From Candidatus Omnitrophota bacterium (GTDB lineage Bacteria; Omnitrophota; Gorgyraeia; Gygaellales; Profunditerraquicolaceae), in assembly GCA_018818365.1 (NCBI GenBank), contig JAHISH010000140.1, forward strand, positions 1 through 17,031: DNA of 17,031 bases. The letters are read 5' to 3'. The notes under the pieces are model-generated. The model was not told the DNA's origin. It searched no databases and was given only the letters and a program-made list of their open reading frames with translations. Position numbers and translations under genes: made by a program. Positions 6,019 through 13,725 of this stretch are shown piece after piece; within the stretch, counting starts at the first letter, position 1, and the number at the start of each line of letters is the position of its first letter.

Positions 6019-6438
6019 ATGAAGAAAACAATTCTTTTCGCTATGCTTCTTCTATTCGGCAGCGGATGCGCTACGGTAAGTTTATCGAAAGTCGCCGTGG
6101 CTAATCAAAATAAATTGGAAGGCCTTATGGAAGGAATGAACAAAGAGGAGGCGCTCAAAACAATGGGGAGCGGTCAGGTGCGTTCAGGGTTGTACGATTT
6201 TTATGCTGTCGTGAAGAATCCCTATAAGACCGAGGTCCTTAAGGGTTCTCATAAAACCATTGAGGTGGTATATTACTTTACTAACTGGTCGAGTGGCGGG
6301 GTATGGGAAAAGCGGCCGATTACCGATAATGAACTGACCCCCCTTATTTTTGAGGACGGTAAGCTCATTGCCTATGATTGGAATTCATTGCGGGAGATAA
6401 CGTATAAATACGAATTGGATAAGGAGTTAGTACCGTGA
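6019..6438 (+). CDS. Putative lipoprotein, BamE/SmpA-like fold
   Basis: This 139-residue protein has a lipoprotein signal: a short basic start (MKK), a hydrophobic helix and the lipobox LFGSGC, with lipidation expected at Cys17. The mature part contains GMNKEEALKTMG (39-50), which resembles the helical start of BamE/SmpA-type domains that contain a G-x-s-k-x-e-v-x-x-x-G pattern, followed by strands with YYFTNW and TPLIFEDGKLIAYDW. Such proteins often sit at the outer membrane and support assembly, but many are of unknown role. AAGGAT lies upstream of the ATG. The stop overlaps the nadA start by four bases (GTGA), so it is translationally coupled to nadA, which is odd for an envelope protein. 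No precise function is claimed. Confidence 0.75.
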   Translation: MKKTILFAMLLLFGSGCATVSLSKVAVANQNKLEGLMEGMNKEEALKTMGSGQVRSGLYDFYAVVKNPYKTEVLKGSHKTIEVVYYFTNWSSGGVWEKRPITDNELTPLIFEDGKLIAYDWNSLREITYKYELDKELVP

Positions 6439-7346
6439 AATTCGCACAGCTCGATCGGAAGATCAAGGAATTAAAAAAGCAGCGCGGTGCAGTGATCTTA
6501 GCGCACAACTATCAGCTTCCTGAAGTACAGGATGTTGCGGATTTCCGCGGAGATTCTCTTGAGTTAAGCCGCATTGCCGCCAAGACCGATGCCAAAGTTA
6601 TCGTATTCTGCGGCGTGCATTTTATGGCGGAGACCGCCTCAATTCTTTGCCCGGACAAAAAAGTAATTATGCCGGATGCGGCAGCGGGTTGCCCTATGGC
6701 GAGTATGATCACTGCCGATGACCTAAAGAAACTAAAAATGCAGCATCCTGACGCGGCGGCGGTAGGGTATGTCAATACCTCGGCAGAGGTCAAGGCAGAG
6801 TTGGATTATTGCTGTACTTCGACGAATGCGGTAAGGGTAGTCAATGCCCTAAAAGATAGGAAAGAGATTATCTTTGTTCCTGATAAGTACCTTGCGGAGT
6901 ATGTCTCTAAGAAAACAGGCAGACCATTGATCGCCTGGAAAGGATATTGCCCGACGCATGTGAAGATTCTTCCTGAGGATATAACGCGGGAGAAAAAATT
7001 CCATCCTGATGCAAAAGTGATGGTGCATCCGGAGTGCGTAGCGTCTGTGGTGGCGATGGCAGATGCGGTAGTCTCCACAAGCCAGATGGCAAAATATGCC
7101 AAAGAGACCAATGCCCAAGAATTTATTGTCGGCACAGAGGTGGGGTTGGTATATCGTTTGAAGAAAGATAACCCGACCAAAGAGTTTTATCCCGCATCAG
7201 AAGCGGCAGTCTGTCCTAACATGAAGAGAACTACTCAAGAGAAGATCCTCTGGGCCTTAGAGGAATTGAAGGAAGAGGTCAGGGTATCGGATGAGGTGCG
7301 TCAGCGTGCCAAGAAGGCAATTGACCGGATGTTGGCGATTGTATAA
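6435..7346 (+). CDS. nadA: Quinolinate synthase NadA
   Basis: NadA condenses iminoaspartate with dihydroxyacetone phosphate to make quinolinate, the second step of de novo NAD synthesis. The 303-residue length matches the short form found in Thermotoga. The single [4Fe-4S] cluster has three Cys ligands: Cys86 (AAAGCPMA), Cys201 (VHPEC) and Cys260 (AAVCPNMKRTT). LAHNYQLPEVQDVADFRGDSLELS (near the N-terminus, about 22-45) and GTEVGLVYRL (233-242) are family signatures. The GTG start at 6435 overlaps the preceding stop and has AAGGAG (6421-6426) at a good distance. An oxygen-sensitive cluster fits an anaerobe. nadB and nadC are not in the window. Confidence 0.97.
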   Translation: MKFAQLDRKIKELKKQRGAVILAHNYQLPEVQDVADFRGDSLELSRIAAKTDAKVIVFCGVHFMAETASILCPDKKVIMPDAAAGCPMASMITADDLKKLKMQHPDAAAVGYVNTSAEVKAELDYCCTSTNAVRVVNALKDRKEIIFVPDKYLAEYVSKKTGRPLIAWKGYCPTHVKILPEDITREKKFHPDAKVMVHPECVASVVAMADAVVSTSQMAKYAKETNAQEFIVGTEVGLVYRLKKDNPTKEFYPASEAAVCPNMKRTTQEKILWALEELKEEVRVSDEVRQRAKKAIDRMLAIV

Positions 7347-7349
7347 TAG

Positions 7350-7976
7350 ATGAACATCCCGATCGTATATGAGGATGAGTGGCTTGTGGCGGTTGATAAA
7401 CCATCGGGATTGTTGGTAATTCCTTCCCCCAAGAAAGAGACGCGCACCCTGAATAGCATCTTAAACGAGGATCTTAAAGAAAGAGGGGTTGCGTATCGCC
7501 TACATCCTTGTCATCGGATCGATAGGGAGACATCGGGAGTGGTGCTTTATGCCAAGGGTAAGTCGGTTCAGCAGAAAGTCTTGAGGGAATTTCAGGAACA
7601 CAAGATTACCAAGCGCTATATTGCGTTTGTACACGGATTACCCGCGCGCAGGGAAGGTCAGATTTCTTTTTCTATAGAAGGGAAGAGGGCGGTGACCAGA
7701 TACAAAATCATCGAGCAGAGGAGTAATTACAGCGTCATGGAAGTAATGCCGGTAACCGGGCGTACCAATCAGATACGTATTCATTTTAAAGAACTTGGCC
7801 ATCCATTGGTAGGAGAGACAAAGTTCGCGTTTCGCAAGGATTTTACCCTGCGGTTTAAAAGGGTCTGTCTTCATGCGCAGGAGATCGGATTGCAACATCC
7901 GATGACACACGCGCCTCTGCAGATATCGATACCTCTTGCCCAGGATTTACAAAAGTTTCTTGTCAGCCATGCTTAA
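7350..7976 (+). CDS. RluA-family pseudouridine synthase
   Basis: This 208-residue enzyme isomerises uridine to pseudouridine in rRNA or tRNA. The catalytic motif HRIDRETSG (55-63) carries the essential Asp58. IPIVYEDEWLVAVDKPSGLLV opens the catalytic domain, KRYIAFVHG follows, and VTGRTNQIRIHFKELGHPLVGE is the usual C-terminal signature. No S4 domain precedes the core, so it is the short RluA/TruC-like type; the modified site cannot be predicted. The ATG at 7350 lies three bases after the nadA stop with no Shine-Dalgarno, which suggests reinitiation by ribosomes leaving nadA. Confidence 0.93.
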   Translation: MNIPIVYEDEWLVAVDKPSGLLVIPSPKKETRTLNSILNEDLKERGVAYRLHPCHRIDRETSGVVLYAKGKSVQQKVLREFQEHKITKRYIAFVHGLPARREGQISFSIEGKRAVTRYKIIEQRSNYSVMEVMPVTGRTNQIRIHFKELGHPLVGETKFAFRKDFTLRFKRVCLHAQEIGLQHPMTHAPLQISIPLAQDLQKFLVSHA

Positions 7977-8712
7977 ATACGTGCTTTTAGGGATTATTCA
8001 AGGCGTTACCGAGTTCTTTCCGGTAAGTAGCTCCGCGCACTTGGTGATTTTACAAAGAGTCTTGGGCATGAGTGAGAATCAAGTCGCGGTTTCAGTAGTC
8101 CTGCACTTGGGTACCGCATTGGCAGTGGGGGTATTTTTTCTTCCCGAGGTACTGAAGGCTTTACGGGATATCAAGATAGTTGGTTTGATTGCGGCGGTGA
8201 CCGTGATTACCGGCATCATCGGTTTTTCAGGGAAGGATTTTCTGGAACAGTTTTTTTCTCCACCGAGAAAGGCAGCAGTCGCATTACTCTGTACCGGCGC
8301 AATTCTTCTTCTTACCAAGAAGATTAAAGAAGGAAAAAGAGAAAAGATTAACCTTAAGGATGCGTTGGTATTGGGAGTAAGCCAAGGTATTGCCATTATC
8401 CCGGGGATTTCGCGGTCCGGGATCACTATTTCAACGCTTTTGTTCCGCAAGGTCGGCCGCGTGAAGGCATTTAATTTTTCTTTCTTAGCGGCGCTTCCTG
8501 TGATTTTCGGGGCGGTGCTTTTAGAAGCAAAAGAGATCGGCGGAATTTTTCAGAAAGATACACTCGCATTAATTGTAGGGTTCTTCTGTAGTTTTGTAAG
8601 CGGCTTGATCGCCCTTTATGTGCTGAAGATGGCGCTTCATAAAGCGAAGTTCCATTATTTCGGCTATTATTGTGTATTGGCAGGGATTTTGACTCTCGTC
8701 TTTGTCTACTAG
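7969..8712 (+). CDS. uppP: Undecaprenyl-diphosphatase UppP (BacA family)
   Basis: UppP removes a phosphate from undecaprenyl diphosphate in the cytoplasmic membrane, recycling the lipid carrier for peptidoglycan and other envelope polymers; overproduction gives bacitracin resistance. The 247-residue protein is strongly hydrophobic (about seven or eight helices). Both family motifs are present: EFFPVSSSAHLVI near the N-terminus and IIPGISRSGITIS in the middle, which build the active site. The frame is open to a TTG at 7936, but ATG 7969 gives the normal family start (MLKYVLLGIIQGVTEFFP). That start overlaps the RluA-type gene by eight bases and lacks a clear Shine-Dalgarno, so coupling is likely. 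Confidence 0.96.
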   Translation: MLKYVLLGIIQGVTEFFPVSSSAHLVILQRVLGMSENQVAVSVVLHLGTALAVGVFFLPEVLKALRDIKIVGLIAAVTVITGIIGFSGKDFLEQFFSPPRKAAVALLCTGAILLLTKKIKEGKREKINLKDALVLGVSQGIAIIPGISRSGITISTLLFRKVGRVKAFNFSFLAALPVIFGAVLLEAKEIGGIFQKDTLALIVGFFCSFVSGLIALYVLKMALHKAKFHYFGYYCVLAGILTLVFVY

Positions 8713-8736
8713 AAGAGAACCGAAAGGAGTCATTCA

Positions 8737-9636
8737 ATGAGTATTATTGTACTGGGTACGGTTGCCTTAGATACGGTCAAGACTCCCTTGGGGAGTAAGA
8801 ATAATTTGCTCGGAGGATCAGCTGCGCATTTCTCCATGTCGGCGCGGCTTTTTACCCAGGTGAATCTGGTGGCGATTATCGGAGAAGATTTTCCGCAGCC
8901 CTACATTCAATTCTTGCATCAGAGAGGTATCGTGCTAACCTCTCTGATGCAGGAAAAAGGAAAGACCTTTAAGTGGGAGGGGTCATACGAGGGGGACCTT
9001 AATACTGCGCTGACCCACCATACGGAATTAGGGGTGCTTACTATATTTAAACCGAGGATCACCGCTGCGCAGAGAGGGATAAAGAATATATTTTTGGCGA
9101 ATGTGGATCCGGATATCCAAAGGCATCTGTTGACGCATATGCAGAACCCGCACTTGGTGGGGTTAGATAGCATGAACTATTGGATTCAGCATAAGCGCAG
9201 TGCTTTGAAGCGCGTGCTTAAGAAGATAGATATCTTTGTCGCCAATGATCAGGAGGCGCGCAGCCTCTCAGGCGAACAGAACCTTATTAAAGCGGCGCAG
9301 TGTCTTTCTTCGTATGGGCCGAAGATGGTGCTTATTAAGAAAGGCGAACACGGGGTACTTTTTTACCGCAAGAAGCAAACGTTTGCGCTGCCGGCGTATC
9401 CTATCCGGAAGGTGGTTGATCCGACAGGAGCAGGAGACACTTTTGCCGGAGGATTCATGGGATACCTGGCGAAGGCAAGAAAACTTGATGAGCGGACTAT
9501 TAAAAGAGCCTTGGCGTATGGCACTATTGCTGCTTCGTTTAATGTGGAGGACTTCGGTCTCTATAGGACTAGTCGGTTGACGCACGCCGATTTGCAGAAT
9601 CGGCTTCGTAAGTTCAAAAATTGCTTTCATTTGTAA
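8737..9636 (+). CDS. PfkB/ribokinase-family carbohydrate or nucleoside kinase
   Basis: This 299-residue kinase transfers phosphate from ATP to a sugar or nucleoside hydroxyl. The substrate-side Gly-Gly motif (LLGGSAAHFS, 24-33) and the PfkB signature DPTGAGDTFAGGF (228-240) with catalytic Asp234 are present. AFVANDQEA-like FVANDQEAR (mid-protein) and KKGEHGV complete the family pattern. The ATG at 8737 is preceded by AAAGGAG. The substrate is not evident: neighbours are unrelated housekeeping genes. Similar genes in uncultured bacteria are usually labelled only sugar kinase. It is the last gene before repeat copy 2. Confidence 0.9.
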   Translation: MSIIVLGTVALDTVKTPLGSKNNLLGGSAAHFSMSARLFTQVNLVAIIGEDFPQPYIQFLHQRGIVLTSLMQEKGKTFKWEGSYEGDLNTALTHHTELGVLTIFKPRITAAQRGIKNIFLANVDPDIQRHLLTHMQNPHLVGLDSMNYWIQHKRSALKRVLKKIDIFVANDQEARSLSGEQNLIKAAQCLSSYGPKMVLIKKGEHGVLFYRKKQTFALPAYPIRKVVDPTGAGDTFAGGFMGYLAKARKLDERTIKRALAYGTIAASFNVEDFGLYRTSRLTHADLQNRLRKFKNCFHL

Positions 9637-9640
9637 GCAG

Positions 9641-9772
9641 GGGGACGTTCCCTAAGGGGAGATGTTTCTGACGTATAACAATTTGAAAGACAGGATTTTA
9701 GAAGCACTGTTGTAACTCTATGTAGTACCATATGTTAGAATGCTGAAGGGTGGCTCCTGAGGGAACGTCCCC
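9641..9772 (+). repeat. REP/MITE-like palindromic element, copy 2 (132 bp)
   Basis: GGGGACGTTCCCT (9641-9653) and AGGGAACGTCCCC (9760-9772) are perfect 13-bp terminal inverted repeats. The right side also carries GGGTGGCTCC (9748-9757), shared with copy 1 in opposite orientation. By eye about 19 of 28 bases next to this block also match copy 1, including an ATGTTA at the same distance from the end. The element fills the gap between the kinase stop (9636) and the YqeY Shine-Dalgarno (9781). No coding frame of interest lies inside. As RNA it would form a GC-rich clamp that could attenuate readthrough. Confidence 0.8.
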
Positions 9773-9789
9773 AGAGAAAAGGAGAAGAG

Positions 9790-10245
9790 ATGCTGGAAGA
9801 GAAGCTTTTAGAGGATTGTAAGGTAGCGATGAAACAAAGAGATAGCCTTAAGACCTCGGTATTGAGGTTTTTGCGCGCAGGGCTCTTGAATGTTGCAGTT
9901 GAAAAGAATAAAAAAACTCTGGATGATGCCGAAGTCATCGCGGTGATCAAAAAACAGATCAAGCAGCGCCAGGATTCTATTGAACAATTTACCAAGGGCA
10001 ACCGTTTGGAGATGGCGGAGAAAGAAGCAAAAGAAATGGTGATCTTAAAGACATACCTGCCTGCGGAACTTCCTGTAGAAGAGATAAAAGCTATTATTCA
10101 GGAAGTTGTTACGACTGTTTCCGCGCAAGGATTGAAGGATATGGGCAAGGTCATGAAAGAGGTCAATACCAAGATCGCCGGTAGGGCAGATGGGAAGGTG
10201 GTTAGCGACCTGGTGAGAGTGCGCCTGAGCCCGCCCGCACCATAA
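9790..10245 (+). CDS. yqeY: GatB/YqeY domain protein
   Basis: This 151-residue protein belongs to the YqeY family, which resembles the tRNA-binding tail domain of the amidotransferase subunit GatB; its physiological role is unsettled. The family pattern is clear: an N-terminal helical region with LKTSVLRFLRAGLLN, the charged helix KKQIKQRQDSIEQFTKGNR, YLPAELPVEEI, and a C-terminal DMGKVMKEVNTKIAGRADGKVVSDLVR that matches the conserved GatB-like tail. AAAAGGAG precedes the ATG; the sequence just upstream of this Shine-Dalgarno is the end of repeat copy 2. It is separated from the hydrogenase operon by about 100 bases with a promoter. Confidence 0.93.
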   Translation: MLEEKLLEDCKVAMKQRDSLKTSVLRFLRAGLLNVAVEKNKKTLDDAEVIAVIKKQIKQRQDSIEQFTKGNRLEMAEKEAKEMVILKTYLPAELPVEEIKAIIQEVVTTVSAQGLKDMGKVMKEVNTKIAGRADGKVVSDLVRVRLSPPAP

Positions 10246-10255
10246 AAGAATACGC

Positions 10256-10276
10256 CAAAAAAATATGATTTTTTTG
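10256..10276. other. A/T-rich hairpin upstream of the hydrogenase promoter
   Basis: CAAAAAAAT (10256-10264), loop ATG, ATTTTTTTG (10268-10276) is a perfect nine-pair inverted repeat. With its T-tract it may serve as a weak terminator for the YqeY gene, or the A- and T-tracts may bend DNA next to the -35 region. The A-T-only stem argues against a strong terminator. Confidence 0.4.
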
Positions 10277-10305
10277 TAGACAAGTAGAAAAAAATATGCT
10301 ATTCT
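10277..10305 (+). promoter_or_regulatory. Candidate promoter of the hydrogenase operon
   Basis: TAGACA (10277-10282), a 17-bp spacer and TATTCT (10300-10305) with an extended -10 TG (10297-10298). The predicted start near 10312 leaves a leader of about 37 bases without a recognisable Shine-Dalgarno. An 8-bp palindrome TATCGATA (10334-10341) lies in the leader. It is the only plausible promoter seen before the long hydrogenase gene run. Confidence 0.5.
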
Positions 10306-10348
10306 CAATTTTCTGCTTTTAACATACTATCCCTATCGATAACGAATT

Positions 10349-11464
10349 ATGTTTTCTATGGAAACTTATTTCCTAAAACATGAGGACATCCTCGGTTTCT
10401 ATGAACGGATAGACCAGGAGTACCAGCTTCTTGTCCCTACAAAAATCACCGCGCCGCTTGCGCTGAAGTGTGAATCGGGGATTAATCTTCCTACCGATGA
10501 TTATCTATTAAAACACTATAGCCAGCTTAAAAAAGAGGAAGTTGCTTTTAACGACTACCGCTGTGTCGAGCCCATCCGTACCTATTTTACCCATTTTAAG
10601 GAAGAGGTTTGCTCCTATTTTCCTAACGACGAAAAACAGGAGACGCAGACAAAACCGTTTGCCATAAGCGGGGTGAAAAACTGCGATCTGTTCTCGCTTA
10701 AGATTCAAGATTTCGTCTTTTTGGGCGGGAATGAACCGGATACACTCTATACGCAGAGAAGAGAAGGTGCGCTGATTATTTCAAGCGACTGCCCTCACTT
10801 TAAAGAGGCCTGCTTCTGCCGGGCCTTCGGCATAGACCCTTATCCGCAAGAAGGATTTGATTTTAACCTTTCTGCGCTTACACACGGGTATTTGGTCGAT
10901 GTAGGATCCCCGAAAGCGAAGAGTCTGGTCCAGGCGCTTAAAGAGATCCTTGTTCCTGCTACTTCCGGACAGCTTTCCGGCCGGGCAACCAAACGCGACG
11001 GAGTGGTAAAACACTTAGATGAGCATCTCTTGTACCATAAGATCCCCGCGAAGGAAACGTTGCAGGATATCGTGCGCCACGGCTTTGATTCTTCACTTTG
11101 GCAGGAACAAATACAGACCTGCGTCGAGTGCGGGGGCTGTGTGTTTATGTGTGATACCTGCCATTGTTTTTTGTTAGCCGATCAGCCGGAAGGAGAGAAT
11201 GCCAAACGTATACGCATCTGGGACGGCTGTTTATACAAGAATTTTACCCGGGTTGCCGGCGGGGCAAACCCGTTGAAGATGCGGTATATGCGCTTAAGGA
11301 ACCGGTATCTTAAGAAATTCGATTTTTTCATCGATACCATCGGTTACCAGGCCTGTTGCGGCTGCGGACGATGCATTGAAGTCTGCCCCGGCCGCATCGA
11401 TATCCGCCATATTTTACGCCGGCTTTACGAAGAAAAGAACTTGCAAGTAAAAGAATCCGCATAA
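10349..11464 (+). CDS. Double [4Fe-4S] hydrogenase electron-transfer subunit (sulfhydrogenase beta / AsrA type)
   Basis: This 371-residue iron-sulfur protein resembles the beta subunit of soluble group 3b sulfhydrogenases (HydB) and AsrA of anaerobic sulfite reductase. These pass electrons between a flavoprotein partner and the catalytic subunit. The N-terminal domain has the family pattern GVKNCDLFSLKIQDFVFLGG and a Cys-rich stretch CPHFKEACFC (148-157). Two ferredoxin motifs follow: Cys258-x2-Cys261-x2-Cys264-x3-Cys268 with DTCHC after it, and Cys336/337, Cys339, Cys342, Cys346 followed by PGRIDI. It is the first gene of the operon, and its stop overlaps the flavoprotein start (TAATG). ATG 10349 or 10358 could be the start; neither has a Shine-Dalgarno. 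Confidence 0.9.
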   Translation: MFSMETYFLKHEDILGFYERIDQEYQLLVPTKITAPLALKCESGINLPTDDYLLKHYSQLKKEEVAFNDYRCVEPIRTYFTHFKEEVCSYFPNDEKQETQTKPFAISGVKNCDLFSLKIQDFVFLGGNEPDTLYTQRREGALIISSDCPHFKEACFCRAFGIDPYPQEGFDFNLSALTHGYLVDVGSPKAKSLVQALKEILVPATSGQLSGRATKRDGVVKHLDEHLLYHKIPAKETLQDIVRHGFDSSLWQEQIQTCVECGGCVFMCDTCHCFLLADQPEGENAKRIRIWDGCLYKNFTRVAGGANPLKMRYMRLRNRYLKKFDFFIDTIGYQACCGCGRCIEVCPGRIDIRHILRRLYEEKNLQVKESA

Positions 11465-12309
11465 TGAATAAAATGAGTACGTCCTCTCATACCGAAAAGA
11501 ACATCTATCAGCCCTTTGAAGCGACGGTGGTCGATATCAAAGAAGAAACTCCCACGATAAAGACCGTCGTGCTTAAGATAAGATCGAACTTCTCCTTCCG
11601 TACCGGACAGTTTATCGAAATGACCGTACCGGGCTTGGGCGAAGCACCGTTTACCCCCTCTTCCGACCCCGGCGTGAAAACCAGCATTGAGGTCACCATT
11701 ATGAAAGTGGGGATGGTTACCGAAAAGATCCATGGTCTGCAGAAGGAAGATACGGTAGGTATCCGCGGTCCCTACGGAAAAGGATACCCATTAGATAAAT
11801 TTAAAGGTAAGGATGTGGTAATTGTTGGTGGCGGCGTGGGGTTGGCTCCTTTGCGCTCACTCTTATTGAGCCTTTTTTCCGATATCGACAATTACCGAAG
11901 CATATGCTTACGCTACGGAGCGCGTACTCCTGCGGATGTGATCTATAAAGAACTTCTTCCAGAATGGGCAAAGAAAAAGAAGGTCGATGTCGTCACTACC
12001 GTTGATATTGGCGATCCCTCTTGGAAAGGCAATGTCGGTTTAGTCACGACGATCTTAAAGGATCTCCCTGTCGATATGAAACAGGCGGTTGCGGTAGTCT
12101 GCGGTCCCCCGATAATGATGAAATTCGTGACCCTGAAGCTTTTGGATATCGGTTTTAAACCTGCCGATATCTATTTATCCATGGAAAAGAGTATGTCCTG
12201 CGGGGTGGGTAAGTGCGGGCACTGCAGGGTCGGCAAGTTCTATGCCTGTAAAGACGGCCCGGTCTTTACCTACGAAGAGTTAAAGGATATTCACGATATT
12301 TGGGATTAG
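11464..12309 (+). CDS. FAD/NAD(P)-binding oxidoreductase subunit (sulfhydrogenase gamma / AsrB type)
   Basis: This 281-residue flavoprotein exchanges electrons between NAD(P)H and the iron-sulfur chain. Residues about 15-105 form the FAD-binding barrel (FRTGQFIEMTVPG; RGPYG 101-105). The nucleotide-binding domain has VGGGVGLAPLRSLL (121-134) and CGPPIMM (213-219). The C-terminus carries a [2Fe-2S] site, Cys246-x4-Cys251-x2-Cys254-x7-Cys262, as in HydG, AsrB and PyrK. Preference for NADH or NADPH cannot be read safely. The ATG at 11464 shares a base with the preceding stop, so equal synthesis with the beta-type subunit is expected. A partner hydrogenase of group 3b is not in the window; the only catalytic hydrogenase subunit nearby is the group 4 enzyme downstream. 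Confidence 0.92.
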   Translation: MNKMSTSSHTEKNIYQPFEATVVDIKEETPTIKTVVLKIRSNFSFRTGQFIEMTVPGLGEAPFTPSSDPGVKTSIEVTIMKVGMVTEKIHGLQKEDTVGIRGPYGKGYPLDKFKGKDVVIVGGGVGLAPLRSLLLSLFSDIDNYRSICLRYGARTPADVIYKELLPEWAKKKKVDVVTTVDIGDPSWKGNVGLVTTILKDLPVDMKQAVAVVCGPPIMMKFVTLKLLDIGFKPADIYLSMEKSMSCGVGKCGHCRVGKFYACKDGPVFTYEELKDIHDIWD

Positions 12310-12311
12310 CA

Positions 12312-12809
12312 ATGAAACGCTTATTTGTCGATTTAGAAATATGTAGTAGTTGTAAGGAGTGCGCGGTGGCCTGCGATTATTTTTATCATCCGCAGAATAA
12401 CGGCATTTCTTCATTACGGGAGTACGCCACCTTTGCTACCATTTGTCGTCACTGCGAAGAAGCCCCCTGCGTCAACGCCTGTTACCATCATGCGTTGGAG
12501 CGCGCAAGGGACGGACATCTGAAACGCTATGCGATGCGTTGCACCAGCTGTAAGTCTTGTACTCTTGCCTGTCCGTTTGGCGTGATCTTTCAGGATTTTA
12601 TCCCCTATTTAGATTCAAAGTGCGATTTCTGCGTGGGAACATCCGAGAAGATGCCGGCCTGTATCCGTAGCTGCCCTGAAAAAGCTATCCAGATACAGGA
12701 ATTCGCCGCAGAGGATCAAGAAAAAGATATTTATTTCGTGGGCCAGCATTTAGCAGTGCATGCCCGTAAATGGTCGCGGGAAGATATACAACCGCAAAAG
12801 AAAAAGTAG
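12312..12809 (+). CDS. Four-cluster [4Fe-4S] ferredoxin-like subunit (HycB/CooF/HydN type)
   Basis: This 165-residue protein is an electron conduit holding up to four [4Fe-4S] clusters. Sixteen Cys form the four motifs: 11/14/17/21, 45/48/53/57, 77/80/83/87 and 104/107/117/121. HycB of formate hydrogenlyase and CooF of CO-dependent hydrogenases share this layout and link a donor enzyme to a membrane group 4 hydrogenase. Here it lies between the flavoprotein pair and the membrane module, which is where such a link belongs. The frame extends to TTG 12300, but ATG 12312, two bases after the preceding stop, gives a normal family N-terminus (MKRLFVDLEICSSCKEC). The C-terminal 40 residues are charged and carry no Cys. 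Confidence 0.92.
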   Translation: MKRLFVDLEICSSCKECAVACDYFYHPQNNGISSLREYATFATICRHCEEAPCVNACYHHALERARDGHLKRYAMRCTSCKSCTLACPFGVIFQDFIPYLDSKCDFCVGTSEKMPACIRSCPEKAIQIQEFAAEDQEKDIYFVGQHLAVHARKWSREDIQPQKKK

Positions 12810-13724
12810 ATGATACGGACTCTCTTTACCTATATAGTGTTCCCTGGATTCCTCTTCAGCGCGGTAGTAGGGCTTTTGGCGGGATGGATAGACCGAAAGG
12901 TTACTGCGCGTATACACTGGCGCGTCGGCCCCCCGTGGCATCAGAATTTTACCGATATTCTTAAGCTCCTGGGGAAGGAGACTATTGTGCCGCCGGGAAG
13001 GAAAGTGACATTTTTGGGGGCTCCCTATATCGGGCTGTTGGGTGCGGTATGCGTGGCGGGGATGGTGGGACGAGTGCTTTTTACCGGTCAGGATGGCTTT
13101 GCCGGGGACCTTATCGTGATATTGTACCTGTTGACTCTTCCTGCGATTAGCTTAATTATCGGTGCTTCCGCATCGAGGAATCCCTTGGCTTCGATAGGGG
13201 GGTCTCGGGAAATAAAATTAGTCTTAGCCTATGAATTGCCTTTTATTATATCGGTTGTTGCCATTTCATTAAAGACGCAAGGGACATTACAGCTATCACA
13301 TCTGTTAGGTTTTCAAGGGGAGGCAGGGTCTCATATCGCTTCAATTTCTGGGATACTTGCTTTTTGTGTTGCGCTGCTTTGTATGCAGGCAAAATTGGGT
13401 TTTGTCCCGTTTGACGCCTCAGAGGCAGAGCAAGAGATTATGGGAGGGGTATTAATTGAATATTCGGGATTGCCGCTTGCGATATTCAAACTGACCAAGG
13501 CAATACTTTTGGCGACACTGCCGCTTTTACTTACCGTGCTGTTTTTAGGCAAGGATACAAGTCCCTTATTCGTCGTTCTAAAATTCGTTGGGATTATCAC
13601 ACTTTTTGTGCTTATAAAAAATACCAATCCGCGCGTACGCATTGACCAGAGTATACGTTTCTTCTGGGGGCCGATGACGGTTGTGGCGTTGGCAGCGCTT
13701 GGCTTGGCAATAGTAGGATTATAA
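12810..13724 (+). CDS. Membrane subunit of group 4 hydrogenase (NuoH/HycD/EchB-like)
   Basis: This 304-residue protein has about eight hydrophobic helices and anchors the hydrogenase arm while contributing to ion translocation. The NuoH family loop DRKVTARIHWRVGPPWHQNFTD starts at residue 28, and FVPFDASEAEQEIMGG (198-213) carries the conserved acidic residues Asp202, Glu205, Glu207 and Glu209 at the mouth of the quinone-like cavity and E-channel. Group 4 hydrogenases use the same subunit without quinone. The ATG at 12810 directly follows the preceding stop. There is no Shine-Dalgarno, so coupling is likely. Confidence 0.95.
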   Translation: MIRTLFTYIVFPGFLFSAVVGLLAGWIDRKVTARIHWRVGPPWHQNFTDILKLLGKETIVPPGRKVTFLGAPYIGLLGAVCVAGMVGRVLFTGQDGFAGDLIVILYLLTLPAISLIIGASASRNPLASIGGSREIKLVLAYELPFIISVVAISLKTQGTLQLSHLLGFQGEAGSHIASISGILAFCVALLCMQAKLGFVPFDASEAEQEIMGGVLIEYSGLPLAIFKLTKAILLATLPLLLTVLFLGKDTSPLFVVLKFVGIITLFVLIKNTNPRVRIDQSIRFFWGPMTVVALAALGLAIVGL

Positions 13725-13725
13725 T

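Noticed and set aside
7321..7347. TTGACC-N15-TATAAT as a promoter for the RluA-type gene
   Set aside because: The spacer is short, the boxes lie in the nadA coding end, and transcription would start inside the RluA-type gene after its ATG. Reinitiation from nadA explains expression better.
9710..9736. TTGTAA-N15-TATGTT inside repeat copy 2 as a promoter for yqeY
   Set aside because: Both boxes deviate from consensus and the spacer is short; support is too weak to list as a feature.
13720..13725. TATAAT directly before the small-subunit ATG
   Set aside because: It abuts the start codon, so transcription would begin inside the gene, and no -35 box stands at the right distance. It arises from the stop codon context of the NuoH-like gene.
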